DNA of 64,000 nucleotides from Burhinus oedicnemus. Lineage: Eukaryota > Chordata > Aves > Charadriiformes > Burhinidae. The stretch spans positions 1,046,474 through 1,110,473 of the forward strand of contig VFFE01007767.1 in NCBI GenBank assembly GCA_008921705.1, written 5' to 3'. This document shows, piece after piece, positions 35,301 to 44,187 of the stretch (position 1 is the first letter of the stretch; every line of letters begins with the position of its first letter). The notes beneath the pieces were generated by a model. That model was not told the DNA's origin. It saw only the letters and a list, made by a program, of their open reading frames with translations, and made no database searches. Position numbers and translations under genes: made by a program.

Positions 35301-38205
35301 AACTGAGTTGATAAGCCCTGAGACACAAAGGGTGCAGCATAGTTTCTCCCCAGTGCATGGGCATGACAGTAAACTTTGAGCCTCTTCCCCTAGGTCCATC
35401 ACCTCACACAATGCATAGCCAAATATCAACATCTAAAGTAGGAAGATCCCGAAAAGCAACGACTCTCCCTCTCTGCTGTCCAGTTGCAAGAAACCCATGT
35501 TACCTTACAACAGCAACAATATTACAGTAGGAGCAGCTCCTAGCACATTTACTTAAGACTTGTTTTAAAGACATGCTACAACAATGCCTTGCAGGATACA
35601 GGACAGACAACCCTCCATTTACAAGCTCGATAGAGAGTTTATCATAAGTGTGTGTAATAAATCTTACCAATAAAGGTTTTCTCAAAGCTATGAAACTATA
35701 TAGCTCTGCTACTCTGCAGGTTATTTCTAAACTCCACATATTGTTTCCAGAAAATTCTCTGAAGGTAAACATTATTTAATCCACCACACTTGTATTTAAT
35801 CAACTATAGAAACAATATCAACCATACATTCACACCGTGCAAGAAAAATACGACACTATCTACAAAATAAATTACTGACAATGAAATCAATGTCAGCTTG
35901 AACAATCTACTGCTGCTTTAATTTCTCATTTGTAATCACTGTGCTGCACTAATTAACAATATTCTCACAAAGAAGTTAGGTAAGTCAGTCACTTCATAAT
36001 GTATACAAGGCTTAAAACCATAATTTTTACAAGATACTGCATCACAGTTCCATGCAAAAAGCTGCTATTACAGCTGCACGGAAATCCCTGTAAGTTCCAT
36101 GCTGGAACTAAGTTCCAGAGAGGTAATATCACAAAGTGTATGGAAACAATGTTATAAACAAAAAGGTGGAAAAATTTTGGGGATAAACCACTTTTCAAGT
36201 GGTCTGAAACCACTTAACTAACAATTTTTTTAAACTTTCCTTGAGTAGAACTTCACAATGAAATTCTCTTGTAAGAGGCTACATAAAAAAAATACAAGTT
36301 TCCAAAAGTACTTCTACGAAGTACATTTTCATGACACTTGAAGAGAGGGTTATCAAAAAGTAGATAATCTGTACTATAAAACCTGGACTCCTGCTGAGAC
36401 ATTTACAAAGCCAAAAACCCTTCAAGAAATATCTCATGAAGCCCTGTTTAAAGACTTGTAAGCCAAAAGATAATTTACTAGAACTCCAACCCAAAAGCAA
36501 AACTCTTTCAGTGTCCTAGTTTTCGTGATAATCATTAGTTTAAATGGTCATCTGCTTAAAAGAAAAACAAAAAAAAGAAAGGGAAAAAAAAAGTTCAAAA
36601 TAAGTCTTCCAGAAAGCAGATCAGCCCCAGGTTTTCAGTTCTTAATCCTATCCCCTTCAGGTACTGCTGGACCTGCTTCTGAAGCAGCAAGGACAACTAT
36701 CATTTATATAAGAAAAATTATGCGATGTATATCAGTTTACAGTATTATAGATAATACATCTGAAAGAAAAAACAATGAACTAAGCAAAAGAAAAAAATGT
36801 TGAAGACGACATACGCTGGCAATAATCCTTAAATATCATGCAACAAACCTTTTATTGATATAGTGAGATACAACTAACAGTTGAACCAGTGGCCTATATT
36901 TTCAGCTACATCTTTAATAAAACAAGCAATGATAATTGACGCAACTCAACAAAAAGGGATACGATTGTTAAGTGTTAAAAAAATTGCTCCAAATAAGAGC
37001 TAGCTTTTAAAGATCTTTCAAATACTAGTTTTAAAGGAAAATAAGCAGTATATCACACAAAAATACACACCAGCTTCCCCTTTAAGCCATATACAATCTT
37101 TAATTAAACAGCTACATAGGAATTACAAACTGAAATTATGCAAAAAATCATCTGAAGAGTTACAATTAAGTCAAATAGGACTTCAGTATATCACTGGCAT
37201 GAATGCTTTAAGAACCTGTGAAAATTAACTCACCTCTGCCTCCTTTCCTCATCCTTTAACACCTCATAGATAGCCACCAACTAAAACAAAAACAGAAAAA
37301 GAAAAAAAAATAAACACACACGAGTTTGCTTTAGGATTGAATTTATAGAGTTTGAATAGTAGTATCATAGGTGCCAGCTAATGACTTTTGCTAGTTTTCA
37401 CTTTTCACTACAACACTAAGAAGCAAGAGCAGTATGCAAAAGAAACAGTGACATATTCATATACAAAGTGTCATCAGATAAACAAACAAGCAACTCCTAC
37501 AAAGACTGTTTTTTTTTCCCCTCCTCACATCTGTCAAACTGAGTCCTCTCAGTTACACCTTAAAAATAAAATGTATCATTTGTTTCATCCTAAAGATTTT
37601 TCTGAAATTAAGCAGCCTGTATTTTGTCATCAGAAGTATATTTTTAAAGGCAGAGCTAATTAGAACAGTCTCATCCTTTCACTCTGTAAAGATTCAAAAG
37701 GCAAAAAATCAAGACTAAAATGAATTATTTTCATTAAATTATGCCTACATACGACTTGTGTTGAGAACTGATCAGAAATTTTCCCCACTGCTTTTGAAAA
37801 GACTATTTATAAAGTCTTACATAAAGTGCAAAACATATTTTCTTCCTAAGAGTATAAGTCTAAGTATTATGTTCAAATCATTTTTAATATACAAGTAAAT
37901 ACTAAATCTGAGTTATTAGACAAGTTACTTCTGAAAAAGTGTACTTGGTTTTAATCTAACTACGTCAGGAAAAATGTACTTCAATGCTCCACTTAGTCAT
38001 TTCAAAGGTGTACCATTGTTCTTACTAAAATGACATCATCATAAAATTTTTTTATTCTGATTCTGTTTTCCCTAAATCATTTATTGCCACACATTGCACT
38101 TACTTGCCTAAACTGTGTTTCTGCGTTTTCATCTTTATTCTTGTCTGGGTGTAAAATTAGTGAAAGCTTTCGATATGCTTTCCGAATGTCTGCAGACGAA
38201 GCATC
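8160..38205 (-). CDS. DNAJC1: DNAJC1, internal part (exons 2-8 by homology), ER-membrane J-domain protein with SANT domains
   Basis: Seven minus-strand exons splice in frame into 255 codons that I recognise as DNAJC1 (ERdj1/MTJ1/HTJ1). In mammals this is an ER membrane protein: its lumenal J domain stimulates the Hsp70 BiP (HSPA5), and its cytosolic part carries two SANT domains and has been linked to ribosomes and translation control. Seen here in order: the J-domain core with HPD, its last helix, a hydrophobic membrane segment ending in [11 protein letters not shown], a lysine-rich block, the [17 protein letters not shown] segment, a charged linker, and an acidic [11 protein letters not shown] segment. 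All junctions are GT-AG and every exon phase matches its neighbour (0,2,0,2,0,1,0 at the exon ends). No stop or frameshift interrupts it, so the gene looks intact. Missing from the window: the signal-peptide exon (beyond 64000) and both SANT domains with the 3' end (before position 1). Exon numbers assume one upstream coding exon, as in human. Confidence 0.96.
9169..9192. repeat. 12-bp perfect tandem duplication
   Basis: GGATGCTCCTAA occurs twice head to tail without mismatch. Confidence 0.95.
14349..14882 (+). pseudogene. CR1 ORF2 remnant in copy 2 (thumb region)
   Basis: 177 codons identical to the corresponding part of copy 1, containing [20 protein letters not shown] and [20 protein letters not shown], ending at the same TAG. 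The open frame extends upstream to the FADDT motif at about 14320-14335 but has no natural start. A dead fragment of a retrotransposon reverse transcriptase. Confidence 0.9.
14901..15125 (+). pseudogene. CR1 ORF2 C-terminal piece in copy 2
   Basis: 74 codons, identical to the piece at 6691-6915, downstream of the shared stop. It contains the SDRTRGN and [14 protein letters not shown] sequences characteristic of the CR1 C-terminus. The CR1 3' tail follows at once. Confidence 0.88.
15623..15668 (+). repeat. Old CR1 3' tail fragment
   Basis: AAATGATCTAGTGATGTCTT followed by CCAACCCTAA resembles the CR1 tail (ACTAGATGATCTCTAGAGG..CCTTCCAACCCTA), diverged by several substitutions. It ends in TTTCATGAAACTAT, like a decayed ATTCTATGATTCT terminal repeat. 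Only the last ~45 bp are preserved. Confidence 0.6.
16692..16778 (+). repeat. CR1 3' tail fragment with terminal octamer repeats
   Basis: The sequence GGAAGGTGTCCCTGCCCATG, then GCAGGGAGTTGGAACTAGAT, then GATCTTTAAGGTCCCTTCCA, ends with ATTCTATGATTCCATGAT. This is the classic avian CR1 3' end from a subfamily different from the two long copies (it has the CCCTGCCCATGGCAGGG block). Severely 5'-truncated to about 87 bp. Confidence 0.93.
17445..17640. other. GC-richer patch of unknown origin in intron 7
   Basis: A sharp local rise in GC within AT-rich intron, ending in AATAAAA (17626). It is open for 67 codons on the + strand (17400-17603) and 66 on the minus strand, but neither translation resembles a family I know. 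It might be an old mobile-element fragment or a conserved element; nothing in it decides. Confidence 0.35.
18935..19025 (-). CDS. DNAJC1: DNAJC1 exon 7: charged linker helix
   Basis: This 91-nt exon encodes 30 codons, [20 protein letters not shown] then [10 protein letters not shown], and one base of a split Lys codon. The alternating charged composition predicts a long amphipathic or single alpha helix between the membrane-proximal region and the SANT domains. Minus-strand acceptor is ttttcttaaag before GAT, and the donor is CAGA followed by gtgagt. Several residues differ from human as I remember it (for example Q-L-Y versus Q-F-Y), but the KYKET-like core and ELETLQ ending are retained. 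The exon lies between two long introns of about 9.6 and 10.6 kb and is recognisable only by homology and phase. Confidence 0.94.
19487..19517. repeat. C-rich tract followed by T run
   Basis: C7-TG-C6-T-C5 followed by about ten T. The minus strand (DNAJC1 sense) therefore carries an A run followed by G5-A-G6-CA-G7, a purine-rich G-quadruplex-prone sequence in intron 6. Confidence 0.9.
23490..23850. other. GC-richer block of unknown origin in intron 6
   Basis: About 360 bp with clearly higher GC than its surroundings, including CCTGGTGTGGCCAGGCTC and GGTCTCCCTGGGACCCACTC. Short open frames exist on both strands (up to 96 codons) without recognisable domains. An old LTR or other repeat fragment is possible, but I see no TG...CA ends, primer-binding site or poly(A) signal that would establish it. 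Confidence 0.35.
28620..28713 (-). CDS. DNAJC1: DNAJC1 exon 6: conserved [11 protein letters not shown] segment
   Basis: This 94-nt exon gives one base completing the split Arg codon and then 31 codons, [20 protein letters not shown] followed by [11 protein letters not shown]. The segment is strongly conserved in DNAJC1 of vertebrates; its precise function is not known to me. It is hydrophobic and aromatic-rich but interrupted by charged residues, so a second membrane pass is possible though not the accepted model. Minus-strand acceptor is ttgactgcag and the donor is CAG followed by gtaata. An AG two bases into the exon could act as an alternative acceptor, but only the upstream AG restores the Arg codon shared with exon 5 and keeps frame. 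Confidence 0.96.
28714..29793 (-). other. DNAJC1: DNAJC1 intron 5
   Basis: A 1080-nt intron with a gtggga donor and a gcag acceptor. Nothing recognisable is in it beyond A-rich tracts near 28976-29010. Confidence 0.85.
29794..29891 (-). CDS. DNAJC1: DNAJC1 exon 5: lysine-rich juxtamembrane segment
   Basis: This 98-nt exon encodes [20 protein letters not shown] and continues with [12 protein letters not shown] plus two bases of a split Arg codon. It directly follows the membrane helix. The RKKREKKKK block is the conserved cytosolic polybasic stretch of the family, which work on the mouse homologue associates with ribosome binding (established knowledge, not visible here). The part after the lysines is less conserved between birds and mammals as I remember them. 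Minus-strand acceptor is ctatatcgag before GAT, with an unusually short pyrimidine tract. The donor is AG followed by gtggga, weaker than the gtaagt/gtgagt donors of most other exons of this gene. Confidence 0.94.
29892..30783 (-). other. DNAJC1: DNAJC1 intron 4
   Basis: An 892-nt intron with a gtaagt donor. It is AT-rich and featureless. Confidence 0.85.
30784..30949 (-). CDS. DNAJC1: DNAJC1 exon 4: post-J segment and transmembrane helix
   Basis: This 166-nt exon supplies one base of the split Arg codon and then 55 codons. It begins [20 protein letters not shown], continues with [11 protein letters not shown], and then has a hydrophobic run of about 20 residues ([20 protein letters not shown]) that is the membrane anchor, ending LEKQL. 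The basic cluster before the run and the charged sequence after it mark the borders of the transmembrane helix. Known topology for the family puts the J domain in the ER lumen and what follows on the cytosolic side. The minus-strand acceptor is tactgtag and the donor is CTG followed by gtaagt. Sequence and exon phase agree with vertebrate DNAJC1, so this is one of the most secure exons. Confidence 0.98.
32630..32678. repeat. Perfect 17-bp inverted repeat (hairpin)
   Basis: CTAAAACTTCTACTTAA at 32630-32646 and its exact reverse complement at 32662-32678 are separated by a 15-nt spacer. No mismatches are in the arms, and the match ends sharply on both sides. Function unknown. Confidence 0.95.
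33557..33576. other. Assembly gap (20 N)
   Basis: Twenty consecutive N in intron 3. Missing sequence here could be any length; both flanks are AT-rich and contain short perfect inverted repeats. Confidence 1.
37234..37280 (-). CDS. DNAJC1: DNAJC1 exon 3: end of J domain
   Basis: This 47-nt micro-exon encodes [15 protein letters not shown] plus two bases of a split Arg codon. It is the end of J-domain helix III and helix IV (the usual pattern is 'AY.VL.D...R..YD'). The minus-strand acceptor is gttttag before TTG and the donor is AG followed by gtgagt. The split codon is completed by the first base of the next exon to give Arg then Tyr-Asp-Asp, reproducing the family's RQRYDD junction. The exon is too short to be found by ORF length and was placed by homology and splice phase. 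It is 823 nt downstream of exon 2. Confidence 0.95.
37281..38103 (-). other. DNAJC1: DNAJC1 intron 2
   Basis: An 823-nt intron between the two J-domain exons, with a gtaagt donor and gttttag acceptor. AT-rich with nothing else recognisable. Confidence 0.88.
38104..38205 (-). CDS. DNAJC1: DNAJC1 exon 2: J-domain core with HPD motif
   Basis: This 102-nt exon encodes 34 codons, phase 0 at both ends. It starts [15 protein letters not shown] (J-domain helix II), continues into LHPDKNK with the invariant HPD tripeptide, and ends in the helix III sequence [11 protein letters not shown] is the residue set with which J proteins trigger ATP hydrolysis by Hsp70, here probably BiP in the ER lumen. Read on the minus strand, the acceptor is a good pyrimidine tract ending ttttcag just before GAT, and the donor is CAA followed by gtaagt. 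From memory, human has T where this copy has I just before LHPD; otherwise the segment looks essentially unchanged, as expected for a functional J domain. The first part of the J domain (helix I) belongs to exon 1, which is not in the window. Confidence 0.97.
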
Positions 38206-39909
38206 CTGAAAAAGGAAAACAAAGCAAACTGTCAGAAACTAATTCCCAGAACTTGTTAAGATGTGAAGACAGCCAACCAAGTGCAGGAAGTAATGCAACA
38301 TAATTTGAGACGTCTAGCAACCAAACCATGCAACTAGCCTAGCCTAAATGACTGAAGAGTCATTCAGACCAATTCATCTTTCATCTTAACTTCCTTCATT
38401 ACCGTACATCCATTACAATGATATTTCCCAAAACACCTTCTTGCTTAAAAACTAACATGGGCACTTTCTGCACCATTTAAAAGTTCAACTAAAAACTAAA
38501 AATTATTGCATCTGCACATCTTCAAGATAGACATCATTTCATCAAATTATCATGCTCAATTTCCCAAACTCAGGACTTCCTATGAACTCTTTCCTTATTA
38601 ATATTCACATGTAATTCACCACTAATAGGATTTTCATTCAACTTCAGCTTCACCATGTCTAAAGAATTGTATTCTTTTAAAGTAGCTTCAAATTGTAGTC
38701 TTGAAGCTATACTGTAGCACTGACATCAATCTGTACCTTAATTGTTATAAGAATTGCACACATTTTGAGAGGAAAAATAAAACTCAGAATATAAAATGCA
38801 TCAATGACACACCAACTTAGCTGCACAATGCACAAACTTCTGAATTAATGACTGCTATTTAGTGCATGCTATAAAGATATACAGAAATGGAAGATTTCGA
38901 GAGTTATATTATACAGTATATAGGTGTTACACTCATCAGAATATCCACAAAGCATCACATTTAAACAGAACTACTTGCATTCTATTACTAACATGTCCAA
39001 AGCAACATTTTAGAAATCAACTGTTTATCTGACAATTTATTTCTTGATTTTATGTATATTGTTCCCCAGTATATTCTCTCTCTCAAAATTACAGTGTCAA
39101 TAGGGATTAAAAAACACCAAAATCCAGATCTGAATTAGCTGCGAGAGGAACAGAGCTGAAATAAGATAATAATTAATGCAATACTGTAATTAGTCTGTCA
39201 GGCTTTTTATTACAAATCATTATTTTCATTTTAAAATTTTCAGTTTTATAACATGAGGCTATAATAATGCTATATACAAGTTTGGGCCAGGAGTGCATAT
39301 TGGAGAAAGACTGGAGGAGGGGAAGGGGAAAAGGATAAAGGGGGGGAAAAAGGCAGGATTTCAGAAAATTCAGCTTTGAAATTATATTTTAAGGAAGCTA
39401 GTATTATGCCCTAATGCAAGACCAAACTTTCCATAGTGTCTTGTCTGTCAAAGGAAGGTGCTTTTATTACTCACAGGGAAGATTTCTCCTGAAAAGACCA
39501 CATATGCATTTTTTCATTTTTAAATTTTCCAACAGCTACTTCTAAGGCGTGTGCACACCAAAGCAGAATTCCTCTGGTTAAGTACCAGCTTGCTTCCAGC
39601 TCAATTACTACCAGTGAGTTGTTTCATACTGCCATTGTTTTATAGGTTTATTTTTAACTCTTTGTTAAGGGGAAGGAAGAGACAGTGACTAAATATCTAT
39701 CCTAAGCACAAAGAAACATTAAATTCTTGAGATGCAGACTTAACAAAATTATGTGAAATAAATGCAAAAATGCAAAGTCAATACATCTTTTAAAAATTAG
39801 GGATTGAGACCATGATAGCCTCAAGAAATGAGTACCTCTAGACCCTGTATTTGGGATAAACCACAGCTTACCTCTTCTCTACCACACTTTTAGATATGCT
39901 TATCATTAT

Positions 39910-39985
39910 CATAGAATGTTTTAGGTTGGAAGGGACCTTAAAGATCATCTAGTTCTAACCCCCCTGCCATAGAGGATTTTTGGAA
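39910..39985 (-). repeat. CR1 3' tail fragment, minus strand
   Basis: CATAGAATGTTTTAGGTTGG, then AAGGGACCTTAAAGATCATC, then TAGTTCTAACCCCCCTGCCA is the reverse complement of the CR1 tail. It is the only recognised CR1 piece in the same orientation as DNAJC1. Beyond the CCCCTGCCAT block the match fades. Confidence 0.92.
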
Positions 39986-42504
39986 CACTCCTGATGAACA
40001 GTTAAAAACCTGATAAAAGCACATTAAAGAGTTGTCCCACAGTATTCTTCCAATTACTTCAAACAACAAACAAGAAAAAAAGTTAGTGTTTGCAGCTGTA
40101 TCCAAACAATTTAATCTTTAGTTTCTTCGGGAGCAGAAAGATTATTTGTGTAAAAGATTAGGTCAAAAGGTACTTTTATGCTTAATCAAAGCAAGAGATC
40201 CCAAGCCAACTCTGAAAAAATACAGTTGCTTAAATATTTATGTTGCTTCACCTTGAGAAGTTGAAACAAAAATTCATAACTTTACAAAAACAGATTGTTC
40301 ATCTTAGTTAGCAGAAATAATTTAGAGATTGTTTTGTTTCCCCTCGTCTACCAACCCAGTAGCCCACTTTATAAACAATGTGGGCTTGTCTTCAAAACAA
40401 AATATAATATTTCAAGACTAGTATAGCAAATAAAAATCAGGAAATAGTTTACTGGCCATGGTTTGCACTAAACCATGAAAGCGATCTTAATTACCATTAG
40501 TTGATATCTTCATAAAGTCTCTAAAAGGTTGAAAAGCGGACAATACTACCAGTAAGTAATTAAAATGGGACGTTGCTATAAATGATTTAATTATAACTGG
40601 TCCATATAAATTTCTAAAGCAACAATAAGTCTGTCTGGTAACCAATTCTTCACAACACTGTCAAACACAACACAGGGAAATGTTGTACGTTCCAAACATT
40701 TTGCTAATGAACACAACCTATGGGTAATGTTGGGCATCTCCAGGCAAGGTTCCGTATCCTTTAGGAGCTCCCCTGAACAAAAGTGATTGGGTTTTAAGAA
40801 AAGCCTCTCATCACTACAGAACCTCCTAGCAGTGTATGACCCTAAATAAGCTACAAAGACCGATTATTTTCAAACTAATAAAGAAAACATCTACTATACT
40901 GAAGTCAGCTGTTCTAAAAGACTTTCATTTATAGCTAACTGAGTGTGATGGCTACCTTCAGTAACATCTCCATGAAGGCTGAGCAACAAACACTGAGTTA
41001 AGAGTCAGTGTTTTCTACAGACTAAGATATTATTTTACATATTAGGGCAGAAGTCCAACAATGAGAGAGAAAGCCGTGACCACACTACAGTTTTGTTTGT
41101 TTTAAAGAAAAAGCTCAGAAGACGTGTTGGATGGCTTCATTTACAATTCAGAAATCTCAGTCACATCTAAGGAGGGAAAAAAAAAATCTGCATAGGTATA
41201 TCAGTTAATGGCAGAAGGAGCTGATAATGTTACAGACAACTAGTAATTTCTCCAACACCGTGCTTCAGGTTGGAAAGTTTTGCCCCTAATTAAGGCAAAT
41301 GAGTCTGTCACACTGTCTCCCCCAGGTGGATGCAAACATCAAAACAATCAACCTATTTCTTAATAACTCTCTTTTCAAAGCAATATTGTTCCACCATACT
41401 TTCAAGGTGGAACATCACTTTACACACTCATTTCCAGTTAATGGATCTTACAAGTTGAGAACTAATCTCACTGCAACAGCACACACTTCCACATGCAGCA
41501 TCTAAGTCCGCTTTCATGAGCCACTGCTGTTCAGAAGGAAAAAAAGCAATACTCCATCACATACGTTTTGAAAAATGAAGTATAATGTAAGCACTTCTAT
41601 TAAAAGATAATGCAAAATTAAAGTTCTAAGCAAAAATAAAAACTGCTTAGCTGTCAGCTGCATAGCTGGAAAAAAATGGACATCATAGACAAATCAATGG
41701 AGGAAAAGATGTTTTGTGCTAGAATTAGTTCTCAAATACCAAACTGCAAGTCTATATTTAGGTAGGCCACAGTTTGGCCTCTTCTGCATGCAAATATGCA
41801 AGTATTCATGTGGGAATTTTTTAATTGCTAACACTTTATTGAACAAGCAGAGTATCCATGTGTTTAGTTACATGACCTCTAGGTAGAAGTTAAAAGTTCA
41901 GTCTTTTACACTTTTTCTCATAATCTCTTACACTACAAACAAGTATTTTGGCACACAAACAGAATTACCATTTGAAGGAATCAACAGTATGTCAAACACA
42001 TTTCTGAAGGTACTCTGTTGGATTTTTTGTTTTTTGTCCAAAGGGTGATACACATCAGATTCCCAGGGTGGGGGAGACGAGGAAACATTCTTCTCACTGT
42101 TTGTGGTGTTTACTTTTGGCAGCTTGTTCAGTTCAAACAATGAAAAACACATTACTAAATTTTATTTTACTCAGCATCATTTTCATATTCTCTAGCATTA
42201 CCAAGTAAAGTTCTACCATTAGACTACAAATACATAAGGAGAAACAAAGAAAGGATTTTTTCATAACATATAAAAAAATAAATACTCTAAATAGGCATTT
42301 GCCTTCCTTTTTTTTTTTTTTTTAAATTAAATTCTTGCTGAAAATGCACAGAGATTCAAATGTGGTCTCTTTGTCTGTCTATACAAATTCAGACTCCCAC
42401 TTGCAGAGTCCACTTCCACCTTTACAATAAATACAAAAACTGGTGTAGTACCGTACAAGTATATTACTCCATTGCCTTCTATTCCTAATGTAACTATGAT
42501 TACT

Positions 42505-42530
42505 AATGAAGCTAAAAAAAAAGCTTCATT
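42505..42530. repeat. 9-bp inverted repeat with A8 loop
   Basis: AATGAAGCT, eight A, then AGCTTCATT: perfect arms around a homopolymer loop. A small hairpin in intron 1, probably fortuitous. Confidence 0.85.
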
Positions 42531-44160
42531 GTGGTCCCAAGACAATTCTTGGTGAACACATAACATATCAGATATTGCCATAGGCAAACAGTGATTAGGT
42601 CAAGGGGAAAAAATAATCAATGTCTACATAGTTTTCACTTACCAACATATACAATTCAAAACCTAAATTGTTCCCTTGAGTGCAATGCAGTTATACAACA
42701 AGACTTAGTTACTTACAATTTAGCAACTGCTTCTAACGCAGTAAATGTGCTCAATTCATCTTGGGTTTTAAATATGCCTGCCAATGTCTTCAAATAGGTG
42801 GCATTATCTTTGTTAGCAATGGGAAGGCACGTGGTCCAGAGGACCAAGTATGCGGATAGAAATCATGTTTCTATTCACTTGCTGTTCGTCCAATCGCTTG
42901 TTAATAGGTGAAAAGAGAATGACATCAGTATATCTATTTCATTGCTGTGCTGCTGAATAAATGGGTAGAATTTTCCACAGCACGTGTTACTGAAGCTGTA
43001 CGGCAACCAAAAGTGACAATTGTATAGAGCACCAGCTGACTGTATTTCAGGTGTGAACCTTCTACCTGTAAATAACCCCAGTGCAGGAAGGCCTTCATGA
43101 GGCCTTTGTCAGCCTTCCCAAATTATAGATCAGACTTACATAGCTCTTGTGTTTGGGTTGGTTTTTTTTTAATTCAACAGCAATTCAAATGTATATGGTT
43201 TCTTCAACAAAATATTCCATTCAGAATTTTTGTGTAGAAGAACAGATATAAGTCACTACTTTCCTTTGGGTAACCATCACTTGTATACGTATACAAGTTG
43301 AAGCAGAATGGTATAGAAAAAGAAACAAACAGCAAGCTTTGTAAATTCAGTCACATACTTTTCTGTGATTTGCAAGTGCAGGATGCACAGGACGTCCCAC
43401 AAAAATTCACAAAACAAGCAGGGGCAGATAACTGGACAGAAGCTACAGCTGCATATTAAACATTGTGTCAACATTGCTACTTTCTACCTGGTTGTTTTCA
43501 TGTAAAGTCCACAGAAAACTAATATCCCTAAGTGTCAGAGACCAAACAAACATGACTGTAGGCCAACAATTAAATATCCACAGTCCTCATTCCTTGAGCA
43601 ACATCAAGGAACACAGTGTGACCCTTCCTAAGCATCTCATTCTCATATGGGGACAGAACAGCAACCACTGTTGCTCCACAACCCTTCTCTAGGTAATTCT
43701 TAGGATGGAAACCATATAGCTGTGACCCTTCTTCCAACCTGATTCTCAGCCTCGCTTTGGTTCAGCATAAGCTTGCACATAGCTCTTCAACGTGCCTGAA
43801 GGCCTTTCTGACACTGGAAGCTTACCACCAAAACTGTATGGCTTGCATTTGCTCTAGACTTTGTACCATTTTTTAAAAAAAATAAAAATAAATAAAATTA
43901 AAAAGTAAATGAGACTCTTTTAGAAACAAACAAAAGAATTCCCACCATCAGTACTAACAGCCTTAAATGTCTCAATACGTATCTTCTGTGCACAATCACA
44001 AACATCCCTGTTTCCTCAAACATCTTTTCGGAATGTAATTTCCCTTTACAAAATAATAATAATAAAGGAAAAAAAACCCCACACCTGTATGCTATTCCTA
44101 CACACACAAATTGCTCAGTAGCACCAGGAGGAAAATCAACAGCTACATAAAGCAGACATA

Positions 44161-44187
44161 CCCAAACCCAAACCCATACCCAAACCC
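44161..44187. repeat. Telomere-like CCCAAA tract
   Basis: CCCAAACCCAAACCCATACC followed by CAAACCC: five CCC runs separated by three bases. The minus strand has five GGG runs with TTT/TAT spacers, matching the G-quadruplex pattern in the transcribed sense of DNAJC1. Confidence 0.9.

Larger units (their letters stand above)
30950..37233 (-). other. DNAJC1: DNAJC1 intron 3, with an assembly gap
   Basis: A 6.3-kb intron by the given coordinates; its true length is uncertain because of the 20-N gap at 33557-33576. It includes an (AACC)n patch at about 31199-31217, a perfect 17-bp hairpin at 32630-32678 and two smaller hairpins flanking the gap. I see no exon or named repeat in the rest. Confidence 0.85.
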
